From contig MSXT01000004.1 in NCBI GenBank assembly GCA_002083595.1, positions 52,416 through 116,415 of the forward strand: a stretch of 64,000 nt of DNA, in the 5' to 3' direction. This document shows, in pieces, positions 1 through 9,893 of the stretch. Each line of letters opens with the position of its first letter. The stretch's first letter is position 1. The DNA is from Proteobacteria bacterium ST_bin16 (GTDB taxonomy: Bacteria; Pseudomonadota; Gammaproteobacteria; Burkholderiales; Nitrosomonadaceae). Under the pieces are notes generated by a model, which was given only the letters and a program-made list of their open reading frames with translations, searched no databases and was not told the origin of the DNA. The position numbers and the translations under genes were made by a program.

Positions 1-760
1 TCAATGGTAACTCAGCCAGCAAACAGGTTAATGTATGCCGAGCTTCGTCGCTGATCTCGGATTTATCCACAATTTCCGCCCCGGATAACAGTAATACAAA
101 CTCGCCTTTTTGTTGGTTCGTATCCGCCTGCAACCAAGACAATACGCCGACTAGTGTTCCGCTATGAATGGTTTCGAATAATTTGGTTAATTCCCGCGCC
201 AGGGTAATTTCGCGCTGCGCGCCAAAGATATCGATCATATCCGTAATGCATTCCAGAATCCGATGCGGCGCTTCATAAAATATCAATGTATAGGGATGCG
301 ATTTTAATGCCATCAACTCACGTTTGCGCAACCCGCTTTTTGTTGGCAGGAAGCCATAGAACAAAAAATGTGGATTCATGATGCCAGCTGCGGATAAGGC
401 GCAAATGGCCGCGTTCGCGCCGGGCACCGGAACAACCCGGTAGCCGCTTTCCCGCACGCGTTGCACGACAATCGCGCCGGGATCGGAAATACCGGGGGTG
501 CCTGCATCGGTTATCAAAGCGACGCTTTTCCCGCATTCCAGCAAAGTGACTATTTTGCCCGCGACTGCCGCCTCGTTATGTTGATGCAGCGCGATCAATT
601 TCGCCGTAATGGCATGCGCCGCCAATAAATGTTTGGAATTCTGCACATGCTCGGCGGCGATTACGTCGGCTTTTGCTAATACATCCAGCGCGCGCAAGCT
701 GATATCGCTTAAATTTCCTATTGGGGTTGCAACCACATATAATGCACTTTTTTCCAGCAT
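1..760 (-). CDS. rsmI: 16S rRNA 2'-O-ribose C1402 methyltransferase RsmI (3' end outside window)
   Basis: RsmI uses SAM to methylate the ribose of C1402 in the decoding centre of 16S rRNA. The frame opens with MLEKSALYVVATPIGNLSD, the standard N-terminus of the family, followed by the SAM-site motif TDAGTPGISDPG and the ESGYRVVPVPGANAA segment. It is still open at the window edge, in a stretch reading LLAELPL that normally lies about 30-50 residues from the C-terminus, so only the tail is missing. The ATG at 758-760 lies 10 bp from the ATG of the divergent LpoA-like gene, so the two promoters must overlap or lie inside the neighbouring frames. rsmI next to lpoA-yraN is a common proteobacterial arrangement, which supports the call. 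Confidence 0.93.
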   Translation of the reverse strand, partial: MLEKSALYVVATPIGNLSDISLRALDVLAKADVIAAEHVQNSKHLLAAHAITAKLIALHQHNEAAVAGKIVTLLECGKSVALITDAGTPGISDPGAIVVQRVRESGYRVVPVPGANAAICALSAAGIMNPHFLFYGFLPTKSGLRKRELMALKSHPYTLIFYEAPHRILECITDMIDIFGAQREITLARELTKLFETIHSGTLVGVLSWLQADTNQQKGEFVLLLSGAEIVDKSEISDEARHTLTCLLAELPL

Positions 761-770
761 AATCCTCACT

Positions 771-1910
771 ATGCCACGTTTATTGACGATTCTCGCGGTA
801 TTACTCCTGGCACTATACGGCAACCCGCCAGCCATGGCCACCGGCGTGGAAGAATCCTCACAGCCGGAAATTGTACCCGGGCCGTTGATCGTTGCACATA
901 TTGCACTGTTGCTTCCGCTTGAATCCACGGCGTTTGCAGAAGCGGCAAATGTGGTCAAAGAAGGATTTGAAGCTGCCGCGCAGCGCGGACAATCGTTGCC
1001 GCTGACAATCCGTCTGTACCCGACCAGTGACGATCCGCTCGATATCGTGATGAACTATTATCACGCCGTGACTTCCGGCGCGACCTTCGTGGTCGGACCG
1101 TTGACGCGCGACGGTGTATCCGCCATCGCTTCCAATCAAACACTAGCAGTACCGACACTGACACTCAACACGGCCGATAACCATCAGACCCTGCCTGCCA
1201 AACTATATCTATTCGGTTTGCAAACGGATACCGAAGCCGCTCAAATCGCAAAATTGGCGCTCGCAAGCGGTAGAAGCCATGCCGTTATTATCGGCGACGA
1301 CAGTGCTCTATCGAAACGCCTGCAAAATGCCTTTAAACAGCGCTGGCAGGATGAATATGGAAAAACCCTCGAATCGGTGCGCTATAGCGAGAATCCGTTG
1401 ATATTGCAACAACTGCGCGAATTGACAACCGGTACTGACCGGCTGGCTTTTCTGGCCCTGGATGCCGCCAAGTCACGCATCCTGCGCGCTTATCTCGATC
1501 CGGAAGCGCCGGTGTATGCCACCTCACAGATTTTTACCGGAACCGATAACTTCCTGCTCGCTAGCGATTTGAATGGCATTCAGTTTCTCGATATGCCGTG
1601 GTTACTGCAACCCGATCACCCTGCCGTCATGGCGTATCGTCACACCGGCAAAACCAGGAGCACCGAGATGGAACGTCTCTACGCACTGGGTATCGATGCT
1701 TTCCGTTTGATGACCAATCTGCTGCAACAGCAATTCGCCAAAGAAATTACTTTGGATGGTGTCACCGGCAATATCCGCTTCGCGCCACCCAACCTATTCA
1801 CGCGCGAGCCCGTAGCGGCGCAATTCGATAATGGTAAAGTGCGATTGATCACAATACCATCGAATACGCCGGAAACACCCCAGAATCCCCCCGAAGATGA
1901 AGGGCAGTGA
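771..1910 (+). CDS. LpoA-like penicillin-binding protein activator (periplasmic, no lipobox seen)
   Basis: The 379-residue product resembles the C-terminal domain of LpoA, the factor that activates PBP1A, and has a type I periplasmic-binding-protein fold. Supporting segments are IALLLPLESTAFAEAANVVKEG near residue 45 and FVVGPLTRDGVSAIA. The N-terminus (MPRLLTILAVLLLALYG) is a signal peptide probably cleaved after AMA; it contains no cysteine, so the lipid anchor of E. coli LpoA is absent and the TPR half of the long form is missing too. The ATG at 771 was chosen because the frame upstream of it (open from 609) lies inside rsmI on the other strand and lacks a signal sequence. The 3' end overlaps yraN by 14 bp, suggesting translational coupling. 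An ABC-type substrate-binding protein is a less likely alternative. Confidence 0.8.
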   Translation: MPRLLTILAVLLLALYGNPPAMATGVEESSQPEIVPGPLIVAHIALLLPLESTAFAEAANVVKEGFEAAAQRGQSLPLTIRLYPTSDDPLDIVMNYYHAVTSGATFVVGPLTRDGVSAIASNQTLAVPTLTLNTADNHQTLPAKLYLFGLQTDTEAAQIAKLALASGRSHAVIIGDDSALSKRLQNAFKQRWQDEYGKTLESVRYSENPLILQQLRELTTGTDRLAFLALDAAKSRILRAYLDPEAPVYATSQIFTGTDNFLLASDLNGIQFLDMPWLLQPDHPAVMAYRHTGKTRSTEMERLYALGIDAFRLMTNLLQQQFAKEITLDGVTGNIRFAPPNLFTREPVAAQFDNGKVRLITIPSNTPETPQNPPEDEGQ

Positions 1911-2235
1911 CGCCGAACAAATAGCGCTAGCGTACCTGCAGCGGCAAAACCTCGTGCTCGTGGCACAGAACTACCGTTGCCGTTTCGGTGAAATCGATTT
2001 GATTATGCGCGACGGCGCAACCCTGGTTTTTGTCGAAGTCCGCATGCGTGCAAACGAATCATTCGGCGGTGCCGCCGTCAGCATCACACCGGCGAAACAA
2101 GCCAAACTGCTAAGCACCGCCCGGCATTATCTATCCCAGCTCAATAGCGAACCGCCCTGCCGGTTTGATGCGTTGCTGTTATCGGGCATCAGTGGACAGG
2201 AAATCGAGTGGATTAAGGATGCGTTTGGCGAATAA
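1897..2235 (+). CDS. yraN: YraN / UPF0102 family protein
   Basis: This 112-residue protein has the family signature GEIDLIMRDGATLVFVEVR, the core of a Holliday-junction-resolvase-like (PD-(D/E)XK type) nuclease fold: GEID, then VFVEVR. The length is normal for the family. The start ATG lies inside the last codons of the LpoA-like gene (14 bp overlap), a pairing widely conserved in proteobacteria. A nuclease activity is expected from the fold, but the biological role is not established. It ends 24 bp before the convergent SDR gene. Confidence 0.9.
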   Translation: MKGSDAEQIALAYLQRQNLVLVAQNYRCRFGEIDLIMRDGATLVFVEVRMRANESFGGAAVSITPAKQAKLLSTARHYLSQLNSEPPCRFDALLLSGISGQEIEWIKDAFGE

Positions 2236-2259
2236 CCATTCAACCTGAATGAACACCCT

Positions 2260-3000
2260 TCATAAATGAATACTCCGCCCGCCATCCACCGCAATGATCT
2301 GCCCGGTGATATAAGGCGCATCGGCAATTAAGAACTGTACGGTTTTGGCGATATCATCCGGTTCACCGCAACGTTTAAGTAAGGTGCTGGCAACAATTTG
2401 ATTCCGTTCCGCTTCATTAGCCCATTCGCCGTCTTCCGGCCACAGAATGGGGCCTGGAGAAACACCATTGACGCGCACTTCGGGCGCCAGTTCCACCGCC
2501 AGCGATTTGGTCAGCGATAACAATCCACCCTTGGCGGCGTTGTAGATCACATAGTTCTTTAATGGCCGCTCGGTATGAATGTCGACGATATTGACGATGC
2601 AGCCGTGCCGCTCCTTTAGATAGGGTGCGGCCGCTTGAGCCAGAAAAAGCGGCGCTTGGAGATTGCTGCCGACCAGATCGCGCCAATCGTTCAGCGTACA
2701 CTGTTGCAGCAGGGTCGGGAAAAAACTCGAAGCGTTGTTAATCAACACATCCAATTGGCCAAAACGGTTGACTGCTTTTTCCACCAAATCCGGCAATAAT
2801 TCCGTATCGAGCAAATCCGCCTTTACCAGAGCCACGGAATCAGAGCGTTCTTGATTCAATTCGTCGTGCAGCGCTTTAGCTTCCTCGAATGAAGAGCGGT
2901 AATGCACAACCAGCCGCGCGCCTTGCGCATGCAGCCGGCGGCAAATAGCCGCCCCTACCCGCTTTGCACCACCAGTCACCAAAATCACATTTCCTTGCAC
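2260..3000 (-). CDS. Short-chain dehydrogenase/reductase, pteridine reductase (FolM-like)
   Basis: NADP(H)-dependent SDR of about 246 residues. VILVTGGAKRVGAAI at the N-terminus is the dinucleotide loop in the TGxxxRxG form typical of pteridine/dihydromonapterin reductases. LINNASSFFP corresponds to the NAG motif, and YNAAKGG carries the catalytic Tyr-x3-Lys. VNGVSPGPILWPEDG is the usual substrate-loop segment. A GTG start at 2998-3000 is chosen because a clear AAGGAG lies 6 bp upstream; the longer TTG start at 3015 would put that site inside the coding region. The likely role is reduction of dihydropterins or folate in the cytoplasm, but substrate cannot be fixed from sequence. Confidence 0.85.
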   Translation of the reverse strand: MQGNVILVTGGAKRVGAAICRRLHAQGARLVVHYRSSFEEAKALHDELNQERSDSVALVKADLLDTELLPDLVEKAVNRFGQLDVLINNASSFFPTLLQQCTLNDWRDLVGSNLQAPLFLAQAAAPYLKERHGCIVNIVDIHTERPLKNYVIYNAAKGGLLSLTKSLAVELAPEVRVNGVSPGPILWPEDGEWANEAERNQIVASTLLKRCGEPDDIAKTVQFLIADAPYITGQIIAVDGGRSIHL

Positions 3001-3006
3001 GTACGT

Positions 3007-3012
3007 CTCCTT
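3007..3012 (-). promoter_or_regulatory. Ribosome-binding site that fixes the SDR start at GTG 3000
   Basis: On the minus strand AAGGAG is followed by a 6-nt spacer and GTG. The alternative TTG start five codons upstream overlaps this site, so the GTG is preferred. Confidence 0.7.
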
Positions 3013-3097
3013 CAAAGAACTGATACACTATGGCCCATTTTACGAATAAACTTTACAATCCACTCTAACTTTATTTCCTATATCATTGATCATAAAC

Positions 3098-4264
3098 ATG
3101 CTACCTCCCAGTGAAATTGCTTTAGCACATAGCCGATCGGTACAAGCGATGATCCGGAAAAAGATTCTTGCAGCCAATAACTGGATCTCTTTTGAAGATT
3201 ATATGAATCTTGCATTGTATGCACCTGGAATGGGTTATTACAGCAGCGGCGCAACCAAACTGGGCAGTGCAGGAGACTTCGTCACCGCCCCGGAAATCTC
3301 TCCGCTATTTGGCCGCACACTGGCGCAACAGCTATGGCAAATTTCACAGCACCTCGCTCAGTTTAATATTCTCGAATTTGGTGCCGGTTCGGGCAAGCTG
3401 GCGCGGGATATTTTGCTGGAACTGGAAAAATGCGCTGCGTTGCCAGAGAAATATTTTATTCTTGAAGTCAGCGCCGATCTGCGTGAACGGCAGCAATCAC
3501 GCCTTATGCAAGAAATACCCCATCTTGCGGATCGAATCGAATGGCTGGAGCAGTTACCCGGTCAATTTACCGGCGTCGTGCTCGCCAATGAAGTATTGGA
3601 TGCAATGCCGGTTCATGTCGTCAGATGGCATGATGATACCGTGCTGGAACGCGGCGTGACTTGGCAAGACAATCAATTCGCATGGCAGGATCGTCCCATT
3701 GAAGATGCGGAACTGCATACCATAGCCAATCAGCTGACATCCGAAATTAATCCGAGTAATTACCCTCTCGATTACGTCAGCGAAATCAATCTTGCCGCCG
3801 TTCATTTCATGCGCAGCCTGGCGAGCACGCTGCAACAAGGGGTCATATTGCTCATCGATTATGGCTTTGGCCGCAGCGAATATTATCACCCGCAACGCAG
3901 CCAGGGTACGCTGATGTGCCATTACCGCCATCATGCGCATGACGACCCGTTTTATCTGCCCGGATTGCAAGATATTACCAGTCATGTCGATTTCAGCGCC
4001 ATCACCCAAGCCGGACAAAGTGGCGGACTAGCGCTTCTGGGCTACACAACACAAGCCTATTTTCTGCTCAATTGCGGCATCACTGAAATTCTCGCGCAAA
4101 CATCCGCGGAAGATACCAGCCATTACTTGCCGCAATCGAATCAATTACAAAAACTGGTCAGTCCGGCTGAAATGGGAGAGCTATTTAAAGTGATCGCTTT
4201 TGGAAAAAACTTTTCTGCGCCGCTGAGCGGATTTAATTCTGGCGACATGAGCCGCCTATTATAA
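3098..4264 (+). CDS. MidA/NDUFAF7-family SAM-dependent protein arginine methyltransferase (DUF185)
   Basis: This 388-residue protein belongs to the MidA/DUF185 family. The family opener ISFEDYMNLALYAPGMGYY is followed by GDFVTAPEISPLFG and the SAM-binding glycine motif FGAGSGKLARDIL. VVLANEVLDAMPV and LLIDYGFGRSEYYHP are also typical. The mitochondrial member NDUFAF7 dimethylates an arginine of the complex I 49-kDa subunit (NDUFS2). A bacterial complex I with the matching target region lies in this window (NuoD), but that link is inference. ATG 3098 is used; an in-frame TTG at 3086 is the only longer option. The gene stands alone between the divergent SDR and the HDOD gene. Confidence 0.85.
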   Translation: MLPPSEIALAHSRSVQAMIRKKILAANNWISFEDYMNLALYAPGMGYYSSGATKLGSAGDFVTAPEISPLFGRTLAQQLWQISQHLAQFNILEFGAGSGKLARDILLELEKCAALPEKYFILEVSADLRERQQSRLMQEIPHLADRIEWLEQLPGQFTGVVLANEVLDAMPVHVVRWHDDTVLERGVTWQDNQFAWQDRPIEDAELHTIANQLTSEINPSNYPLDYVSEINLAAVHFMRSLASTLQQGVILLIDYGFGRSEYYHPQRSQGTLMCHYRHHAHDDPFYLPGLQDITSHVDFSAITQAGQSGGLALLGYTTQAYFLLNCGITEILAQTSAEDTSHYLPQSNQLQKLVSPAEMGELFKVIAFGKNFSAPLSGFNSGDMSRLL

Positions 4265-4427
4265 CAATGCGATTCCGGTAAAGAAGACAAGAAACCTGCC
4301 GATTCACCTAACGGGCAAATTTTCTTCAATGTCATTGCGATCAGTACTTTATTCTTCTAAATATCAATTAAATAATAAGAAGTTAGCAGTTACTGATAGT
4401 GCCAACTAAAATTTTGAGACCGAGTCA

Positions 4428-5312
4428 ATGTTGATTATTAACAAACTGGAATTCAGCCAAAACTTCCGCAGTATCCTGCAGCAAGCCGGGCAAATTCCTC
4501 CGCTACCGGAGACTGCGCGTGAACTATTCAAGTTACGCAACAATCCGGAAGCCAATCTGGAGCAGCTGGCGGGAGTCATTGAGAAAGATCCCAGTCTGGC
4601 AGCTTTTATTATGAAATATGCCCGTATGTCCATTTTCGGCTACGGCAACCGGATCAATTCGGTTCATCATGCCGTATCGCTGGTACTCGGCTTTAACACC
4701 GCACTTAATTTAGCCATGGGCATCGTCTCATCCGGTTGCCTCAAGCTACCGAATCACGGCACACTCGGCCGTATCCGCATTTGGCATCAAACCTTGGAAT
4801 GTGCTGCCTTGTGCCGCGAACTTTGCCAGATCATGACGGAAAAGCATCTCGTCAATTGCGAGCTGATTTATTTGAGCGGGTTATTTCACAATTTTGGATA
4901 TTTATTATTCGGGCACCTTTACCCTAAAGAATTCGCTTATCTGAATGACTTGGTGACCCGCTACCCAGAACAAGAGGCGCGCACATTGCAGCAGCAAGTT
5001 TTTGGCATCACCCACGATACGATCGGCATGTATCTGATCAAAGCGTGGGATCTGCCGGAAGAAATAGCCGTTGCGGTTGCCGAGCAAAATTTTCCGGATT
5101 ACTCGGGTAAACATGCCTCCTATGTCAAACTGCTCGCAATCGCTAACCGCCTGCGGCAGGATCAAACGCAAGCTGACGGCTGCCCGTATATCGATACATC
5201 TTCACTGATGGAGTGCTTGGGAATCGATGCCATACAAGCTAAAGCAGTACAAGAAAAAATACGCGGCTGCCAAAAAGAGTTTCGTACATTGGCGCAAGAT
5301 TTAGCGACATAA
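4428..5312 (+). CDS. HDOD-domain signalling protein
   Basis: This 294-residue protein is essentially one HDOD domain. IPPLPETARELFKLRNNPEA is the usual start, then LAGVIEKDPSLAAFIMKYA, and INSVHHAVSLVLGF in the middle. HDOD proteins are catalytically inactive relatives of HD phosphohydrolases, used as scaffolds in signalling. This one has no attached GGDEF, EAL or receiver domain, so partner and stimulus are unknown. A 163-bp gap separates it from the MidA gene and a 95-bp gap from hisC, so it probably has its own promoter. It sits where hisG/hisD are often found in related gene orders. Confidence 0.87.
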   Translation: MLIINKLEFSQNFRSILQQAGQIPPLPETARELFKLRNNPEANLEQLAGVIEKDPSLAAFIMKYARMSIFGYGNRINSVHHAVSLVLGFNTALNLAMGIVSSGCLKLPNHGTLGRIRIWHQTLECAALCRELCQIMTEKHLVNCELIYLSGLFHNFGYLLFGHLYPKEFAYLNDLVTRYPEQEARTLQQQVFGITHDTIGMYLIKAWDLPEEIAVAVAEQNFPDYSGKHASYVKLLAIANRLRQDQTQADGCPYIDTSSLMECLGIDAIQAKAVQEKIRGCQKEFRTLAQDLAT

Positions 5313-5407
5313 AGAGGCGCCATCCCCCATCACTGCTGAGTGCCAGTGAATAAATGCCTGGCGACAAGTTGAACTATAAACCCTGTATTGAGTTAAAATA
5401 GGCGCCT

Positions 5408-6493
5408 ATGCCTAATTTTTATAGCCCAGAAGACATTATCCGTCCGGAAATTCTCGCGTTATCCGCTTATCATGTGCCTCCGGCAACCGGCATGATCAAG
5501 CTGGATGCGATGGAAAATCCCTATCCGCTACCGTCTGCGCTCCGTGATGAAATCGCTCAACTGACACTGCATGCGCCTGTCAATCGTTATCCCGATGCCA
5601 GCGCCGCTCCGCTTAAAGCAACGTTACGTCAGGCTCTGGGCATTGCCGATAACATGGATATTCTGTTGGGTAACGGATCGGATGAGATCATCCAAATCAT
5701 CGCCATGGCGGTCGCCAAACCCGGTGCTGTGCTGATGAGCGTTGAACCGGCATTTGTGATGTTCCGGATGATTGCTACGTTTGCGAATATTCAATATGCC
5801 GGAGTACCGCTACGGAAAGATTTCTCGCTGGATCTGGATGTCATGTTAGCGGCGATTGCTCAACATCGGCCTGCAGTCATTTTCCTGGCCTACCCGAACA
5901 ACCCGACAGGCAATTTATTTGATCCGGCAGCGATTGAACGCATTCTGCAAACCACTTCGGGCGTTGTCGTCGTCGATGAGGCTTATCACGCTTTTGCGGA
6001 CGCGAGCTTTATCGACAAACTCAGTCAATATCCGAATTTACTGCTGATGCGAACATTATCCAAATCAGGATTGGCCGGCTTGCGGCTTGGGCTTCTGATT
6101 GGCCGGTCCGAATGGCTAAAACAACTGGAAAAGGTGCGTCTGCCTTATAATATTGGCATAATGACACAGTTGATTGCAGAAAAAGTATTGCATCATACCG
6201 CGGTATTATCGCAGCAAGCCGAAGCCATCAAATCGGAACGCACGAAAATGAACGCATTTCTTGGTACAATGCACGGCGTTGAAGTATATCCGTCCGATGC
6301 AAACTTTATTTTGTTTCGTGTCAATGCAGCCAGCCGGATTTTTCAGGCGCTCAAACAACATAATATACTGATCAAAAACCTGGATGGTACTCATCCTTTA
6401 TTAGAGAATTGCTTGCGTGTGACCGTGGGTACCCCCGATGAAAATTCACAATTTTGCGCGGCATTACGTACCATTCTGAGTGAAACAGTTTAG
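5408..6493 (+). CDS. hisC: Histidinol-phosphate aminotransferase
   Basis: PLP-dependent fold-type I aminotransferase of 361 residues that converts imidazole-acetol phosphate and glutamate to histidinol phosphate. Visible landmarks are [11 protein letters not shown] near the start, [32 protein letters not shown] (the PLP-binding Asp and Tyr), and [12 protein letters not shown] with the Schiff-base lysine. It is the first gene of hisC-B-H-A-F-I-E in this window. hisG and hisD, which precede hisC in many betaproteobacteria, are absent upstream, where the HDOD gene sits, so they must lie elsewhere. Confidence 0.95.
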   Translation: MPNFYSPEDIIRPEILALSAYHVPPATGMIKLDAMENPYPLPSALRDEIAQLTLHAPVNRYPDASAAPLKATLRQALGIADNMDILLGNGSDEIIQIIAMAVAKPGAVLMSVEPAFVMFRMIATFANIQYAGVPLRKDFSLDLDVMLAAIAQHRPAVIFLAYPNNPTGNLFDPAAIERILQTTSGVVVVDEAYHAFADASFIDKLSQYPNLLLMRTLSKSGLAGLRLGLLIGRSEWLKQLEKVRLPYNIGIMTQLIAEKVLHHTAVLSQQAEAIKSERTKMNAFLGTMHGVEVYPSDANFILFRVNAASRIFQALKQHNILIKNLDGTHPLLENCLRVTVGTPDENSQFCAALRTILSETV

Positions 6494-6536
6494 AATCCTT
6501 TCAAATTTCCTTGCATTCATCCAAGATTAATCATCT

Positions 6537-7124
6537 ATGCGCCGGGCACAAGTCATAAGAAATACGCTGGAAACCCAGATCAGTGTCAATCTGAATTTGG
6601 ACGGAACAGGTCAATCCACACTCGAAACCGGTGTGGCGTTTCTCGACCATATGCTCGATCAGATCGCGCGTCATGGCATGATCGATCTTGCCATTGCCGC
6701 AAAAGGCGACTTGCATATCGACGCCCATCATACCGTTGAAGATATCGGCATCACTTTGGGCCAGGCATTTGCCAAAGCGGTGGGCGATAAAAAAGGATTG
6801 CGCCGCTATGGTCATGCTTACGTGCCATTGGACGAAGCATTATCGCGTGTGGTCATCGATTTATCCGGCCGTCCGGGCTTGGTCTTCAATGTCGCTTTCA
6901 CGCGCGCGCGTATCGGTGATTTTGATGTCGATCTGTTTCATGAATTCTTCCAGGGCCTTACGAATCATGCCTTGATAACGCTGCATATCGACAATTTATC
7001 CGGCAGAAATGCGCATCACCAGGCCGAAACCGTCTTTAAAGCATTCGGGCGTGCCCTGCGCATGGCGATCGAGCACGATCCCGCAGCAGCCGGAATTATT
7101 CCATCCACCAAAGGTACTTTGTAA
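6537..7124 (+). CDS. hisB: Imidazoleglycerol-phosphate dehydratase
   Basis: 195-residue monofunctional HisB, the usual form in betaproteobacteria, not fused to a histidinol phosphatase. The Mn-binding histidine repeats are visible: [39 protein letters not shown] and [19 protein letters not shown]. It catalyses dehydration of imidazole glycerol phosphate to imidazole-acetol phosphate. The ATG lies 43 bp after hisC and the next gene follows after 26 bp, consistent with an operon. Confidence 0.96.
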   Translation: MRRAQVIRNTLETQISVNLNLDGTGQSTLETGVAFLDHMLDQIARHGMIDLAIAAKGDLHIDAHHTVEDIGITLGQAFAKAVGDKKGLRRYGHAYVPLDEALSRVVIDLSGRPGLVFNVAFTRARIGDFDVDLFHEFFQGLTNHALITLHIDNLSGRNAHHQAETVFKAFGRALRMAIEHDPAAAGIIPSTKGTL

Positions 7125-7150
7125 GTCACTTTGCTTCTATACATCACGGT

Positions 7151-7795
7151 ATGACTGATATCGCAATTGTTGATTATGGAATGGGAAATTTACGTTCCGT
7201 TCATAAAGCGCTTGAACATGTGGCACCAACGGTTTCAACAACGGTCACCAGCGACCCTGACATCGTTCGCAAAGCCAATCGAGTCGTGGTGCCTGGGCAA
7301 GGCGCCATGCGTAACTGTATCGATGAGCTGGAAACTCGCGGATTGCGCGAGGCCGTCATCGAGGCCGCTAAGCACAAACCTTTTCTTGGCATCTGCCTGG
7401 GTCTGCAAATGCTGTTCGAGGAAAGCGAGGAAGGAAATGTCAAAGGCTTGAACATCCTGCCCGGAAAAGTCGTGCGCTTTCCGGCTTCAGCCATGACAAC
7501 TGCAGATGGACAGAAGCTGAAAGTGCCGCACATGGGCTGGAATCAAGTATATCAGGCGGTCAAACATCCTTTATGGGAAGGCATCGTGGCGGATGCGCGC
7601 TTTTATTTCGTGCACAGCTATTATGTTGCAACACCCGATACGGCATTGATCGCGGCACAAAGCCATTATCCTTTCCCATTTACTTGCGCCGTTGCAAAAG
7701 ATAACATTTTCGCGGTACAGTTCCATCCGGAAAAGAGTCAACTGGCAGGATTAACCCTGTTGAGTAACTTTGCCAAATGGACACCGCACTTCTAA
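7151..7795 (+). CDS. hisH: Imidazole glycerol phosphate synthase, glutaminase subunit
   Basis: Class I glutamine amidotransferase of 214 residues that supplies ammonia to HisF. The nucleophilic cysteine is in PFLGICLGLQMLFEESEEG, and the His-Glu pair of the triad in AVQFHPEKSQ. The N-terminal IVDYGMGNLRSV is family-standard. HisF, its partner, is encoded two genes downstream. Confidence 0.96.
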   Translation: MTDIAIVDYGMGNLRSVHKALEHVAPTVSTTVTSDPDIVRKANRVVVPGQGAMRNCIDELETRGLREAVIEAAKHKPFLGICLGLQMLFEESEEGNVKGLNILPGKVVRFPASAMTTADGQKLKVPHMGWNQVYQAVKHPLWEGIVADARFYFVHSYYVATPDTALIAAQSHYPFPFTCAVAKDNIFAVQFHPEKSQLAGLTLLSNFAKWTPHF

Positions 7796-7848
7796 AACCA
7801 AAAGTAGTAAACTGACTCTGTTAATCAACTATCAACTCTGATTAAGCT

Positions 7849-8604
7849 ATGCTGATTATTCCTGCAATAGATCTTAAAGATGGACATTGTGTCCGGCTCA
7901 AACAAGGGGTTATGGAAGACGCTACGGTGTTTTCCGAGAACCCCGGCGAAATGGCGGCGCACTGGCTGAATCAAGGCGCGCGTAGACTTCATCTGGTCGA
8001 CTTAAACGGTGCATTTGCCGGAAAACCGAGAAATGAAGCTGCGATCCGTGAAATTGTTGACGCCCTGGGCGACCAGATTCCAATTCAATTGGGCGGCGGC
8101 ATTCGCGATCTCGATACGATTGAACGTTATCTCGATGATGGCATCACGTACATCATTATCGGTACCGCAGCCATTAAAATTCCAGGATTCCTGCAAGATG
8201 CCTGCAATGCATTTCCAGGACAGATCATGGTCGGACTGGACGCCAAGGAAGGCAAAGTGGCGGTGGATGGCTGGTCCAAAATCACCGGACATGATGTCAT
8301 CGATCTGGCGAAGAAATTTGAAAGCTATGGCGTAGAGGCAGTTATCTACACGGATATCGGCAGAGACGGCATGCTGAACGGCATCAACATCAATGCCACC
8401 GTTGAACTGGCCAGACAGCTCACCATACCGGTCATCGCCAGCGGTGGCATCACCAACATCAATGATATCCACAAACTGTGCGAAATCGAATCGGAAGGCA
8501 TCATGGGCGCCATTACTGGGCGTGCTATTTATGAAGGTTCGCTGGATTTCAAGGAAGCGCAGGTACTGGCTGACAAACTCAGCAAAGATAATGGCATCTC
8601 CTGA
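7849..8604 (+). CDS. hisA: ProFAR isomerase (phosphoribosylformimino-5-aminoimidazole carboxamide ribotide isomerase)
   Basis: TIM-barrel isomerase of 251 residues. [18 protein letters not shown] carries the catalytic N-terminal Asp, and [12 protein letters not shown] holds the second catalytic Asp. QLGGGIRD and VIASGGITN are the two phosphate-binding glycine loops. HisA and HisF share ancestry and lie next to each other here. The 8002-8637 minus-strand open frame over this gene is a codon-bias shadow. Confidence 0.96.
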   Translation: MLIIPAIDLKDGHCVRLKQGVMEDATVFSENPGEMAAHWLNQGARRLHLVDLNGAFAGKPRNEAAIREIVDALGDQIPIQLGGGIRDLDTIERYLDDGITYIIIGTAAIKIPGFLQDACNAFPGQIMVGLDAKEGKVAVDGWSKITGHDVIDLAKKFESYGVEAVIYTDIGRDGMLNGININATVELARQLTIPVIASGGITNINDIHKLCEIESEGIMGAITGRAIYEGSLDFKEAQVLADKLSKDNGIS

Positions 8605-8675
8605 TGCTGCCCCGCTGACAATCACTACCGCACACATTATTTCCTTCTCATTTTCACAACCGGCTTTTAAATCCG

Positions 8676-9449
8676 ATGAGCCTCGCTAAACGTATCATTC
8701 CATGCCTGGACGTAACCAACGGGCGTGTGGTTAAAGGTGTAAACTTCGTTGAACTGCGCGACGCGGGCGATCCGGTGGAAATCTCGCGCCGCTATGATGA
8801 GCAAGGCGCGGATGAACTCACCTTTCTCGACATCACCGCCAGCTCGGATAATCGCGACCTGATTCTGCACATCATTGAAGCTGTAGCAACACAAGTATTC
8901 ATACCGCTGACAGTTGGCGGCGGTGTGCGCCAGGTAGCGGATGTCCGCCGCCTGCTCAATGCCGGTGCCGACAAAGTCAGTATCAATACCTCGGCCGTTC
9001 TGAATCCGCAGCTGGTCGCCGACGCATCCGATCATTACGGCTCGCAATGTATTGTGGTGGCAATCGATGCCAAACAAGTCAATCCACCCGGCGCTACGCC
9101 GCGCTGGGAAGTTTTCACCCACGGCGGACGTAAAGCAACCGGTATCGATGCCATTGAGTGGGCCATCAAAATGCAGTCGTTCGGTGCCGGTGAAATTTTA
9201 CTCACCAGCATGGATAGGGATGGCACACGAAATGGTTTTGATCTTGCCTTGACACGCGCGATATCGGACGCCATCGATATTCCGGTCATCGCCAGCGGCG
9301 GAGTTGGCAATCTGGATCATCTGGTCGACGGTATCTTGCAAGGGCATGCGGATGCGGTGTTGGCCGCCAGTATTTTTCACTATGGCGAATTTACCGTGCA
9401 GCAGGCCAAACAGTATATGGCGCAGCATGGTATTGAAGTGCGGTTATAA
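8676..9449 (+). CDS. hisF: Imidazole glycerol phosphate synthase, cyclase subunit
   Basis: TIM-barrel cyclase of 257 residues that joins with HisH to make imidazole glycerol phosphate and [23 protein letters not shown] at the N-terminus contains the catalytic Asp; [15 protein letters not shown] has the second. Glycine-rich phosphate loops are TVGGGVRQ and [10 protein letters not shown] 71-bp gap separates it from hisA. Confidence 0.97.
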   Translation: MSLAKRIIPCLDVTNGRVVKGVNFVELRDAGDPVEISRRYDEQGADELTFLDITASSDNRDLILHIIEAVATQVFIPLTVGGGVRQVADVRRLLNAGADKVSINTSAVLNPQLVADASDHYGSQCIVVAIDAKQVNPPGATPRWEVFTHGGRKATGIDAIEWAIKMQSFGAGEILLTSMDRDGTRNGFDLALTRAISDAIDIPVIASGGVGNLDHLVDGILQGHADAVLAASIFHYGEFTVQQAKQYMAQHGIEVRL

Positions 9450-9500
9450 TGTTAGAATCGCCGGTGAAATTTATAACTGAACGAAAGTACTGCTTACTGT

Positions 9501-9893
9501 ATGCCTCCTGATACTTGGCTTAGCAAAATCAATTGGTCGGAAGATGGATTGATACCGGTCATCGCCCAAGAAGCGGATAGCGGAAAAATCCTCATGGTCG
9601 CCTGGATGAATCGCGAAGCGCTCAAGCTGACCGTCGAGAAACGTGAAGCCGTATACTGGTCACGTTCGCGTAAGAAACTGTGGCACAAGGGCGAAGAATC
9701 GGGGCACACACAAAAAGTAAAAGAAATTTATTTGGATTGCGACGAAGATGTATTGCTGCTCGTAGTCGAACAAACCGGCGGAATCGCCTGCCATACCGGG
9801 CGGCACAGCTGTTTCTTCCAGAAACTGGAAGGTACTGAATGGGTTACCGTAGCCCCCATTATCAAAGATCCGGACGAAATTTACACCCAATGA
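9501..9893 (+). CDS. hisI: Phosphoribosyl-AMP cyclohydrolase
   Basis: 130-residue Zn/Mg hydrolase that opens the purine ring of [36 protein letters not shown] and the metal-binding LDCDED are present, as are the zinc cysteines in [14 protein letters not shown]. It is not fused to the HisE domain (in enteric bacteria the two are one protein); instead its stop codon overlaps the hisE start (ATGA). Confidence 0.96.
   Translation: MPPDTWLSKINWSEDGLIPVIAQEADSGKILMVAWMNREALKLTVEKREAVYWSRSRKKLWHKGEESGHTQKVKEIYLDCDEDVLLLVVEQTGGIACHTGRHSCFFQKLEGTEWVTVAPIIKDPDEIYTQ

Noticed and set aside
609..770. Upstream extension of the LpoA-like frame
   Set aside because: It lies inside rsmI on the other strand, has no signal peptide, and the ATG at 771 begins a proper one.
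8002..8637. 211-codon open frame antisense to hisA
   Set aside because: Shadow of codon usage; no family resemblance and hisA is certain on the other strand.
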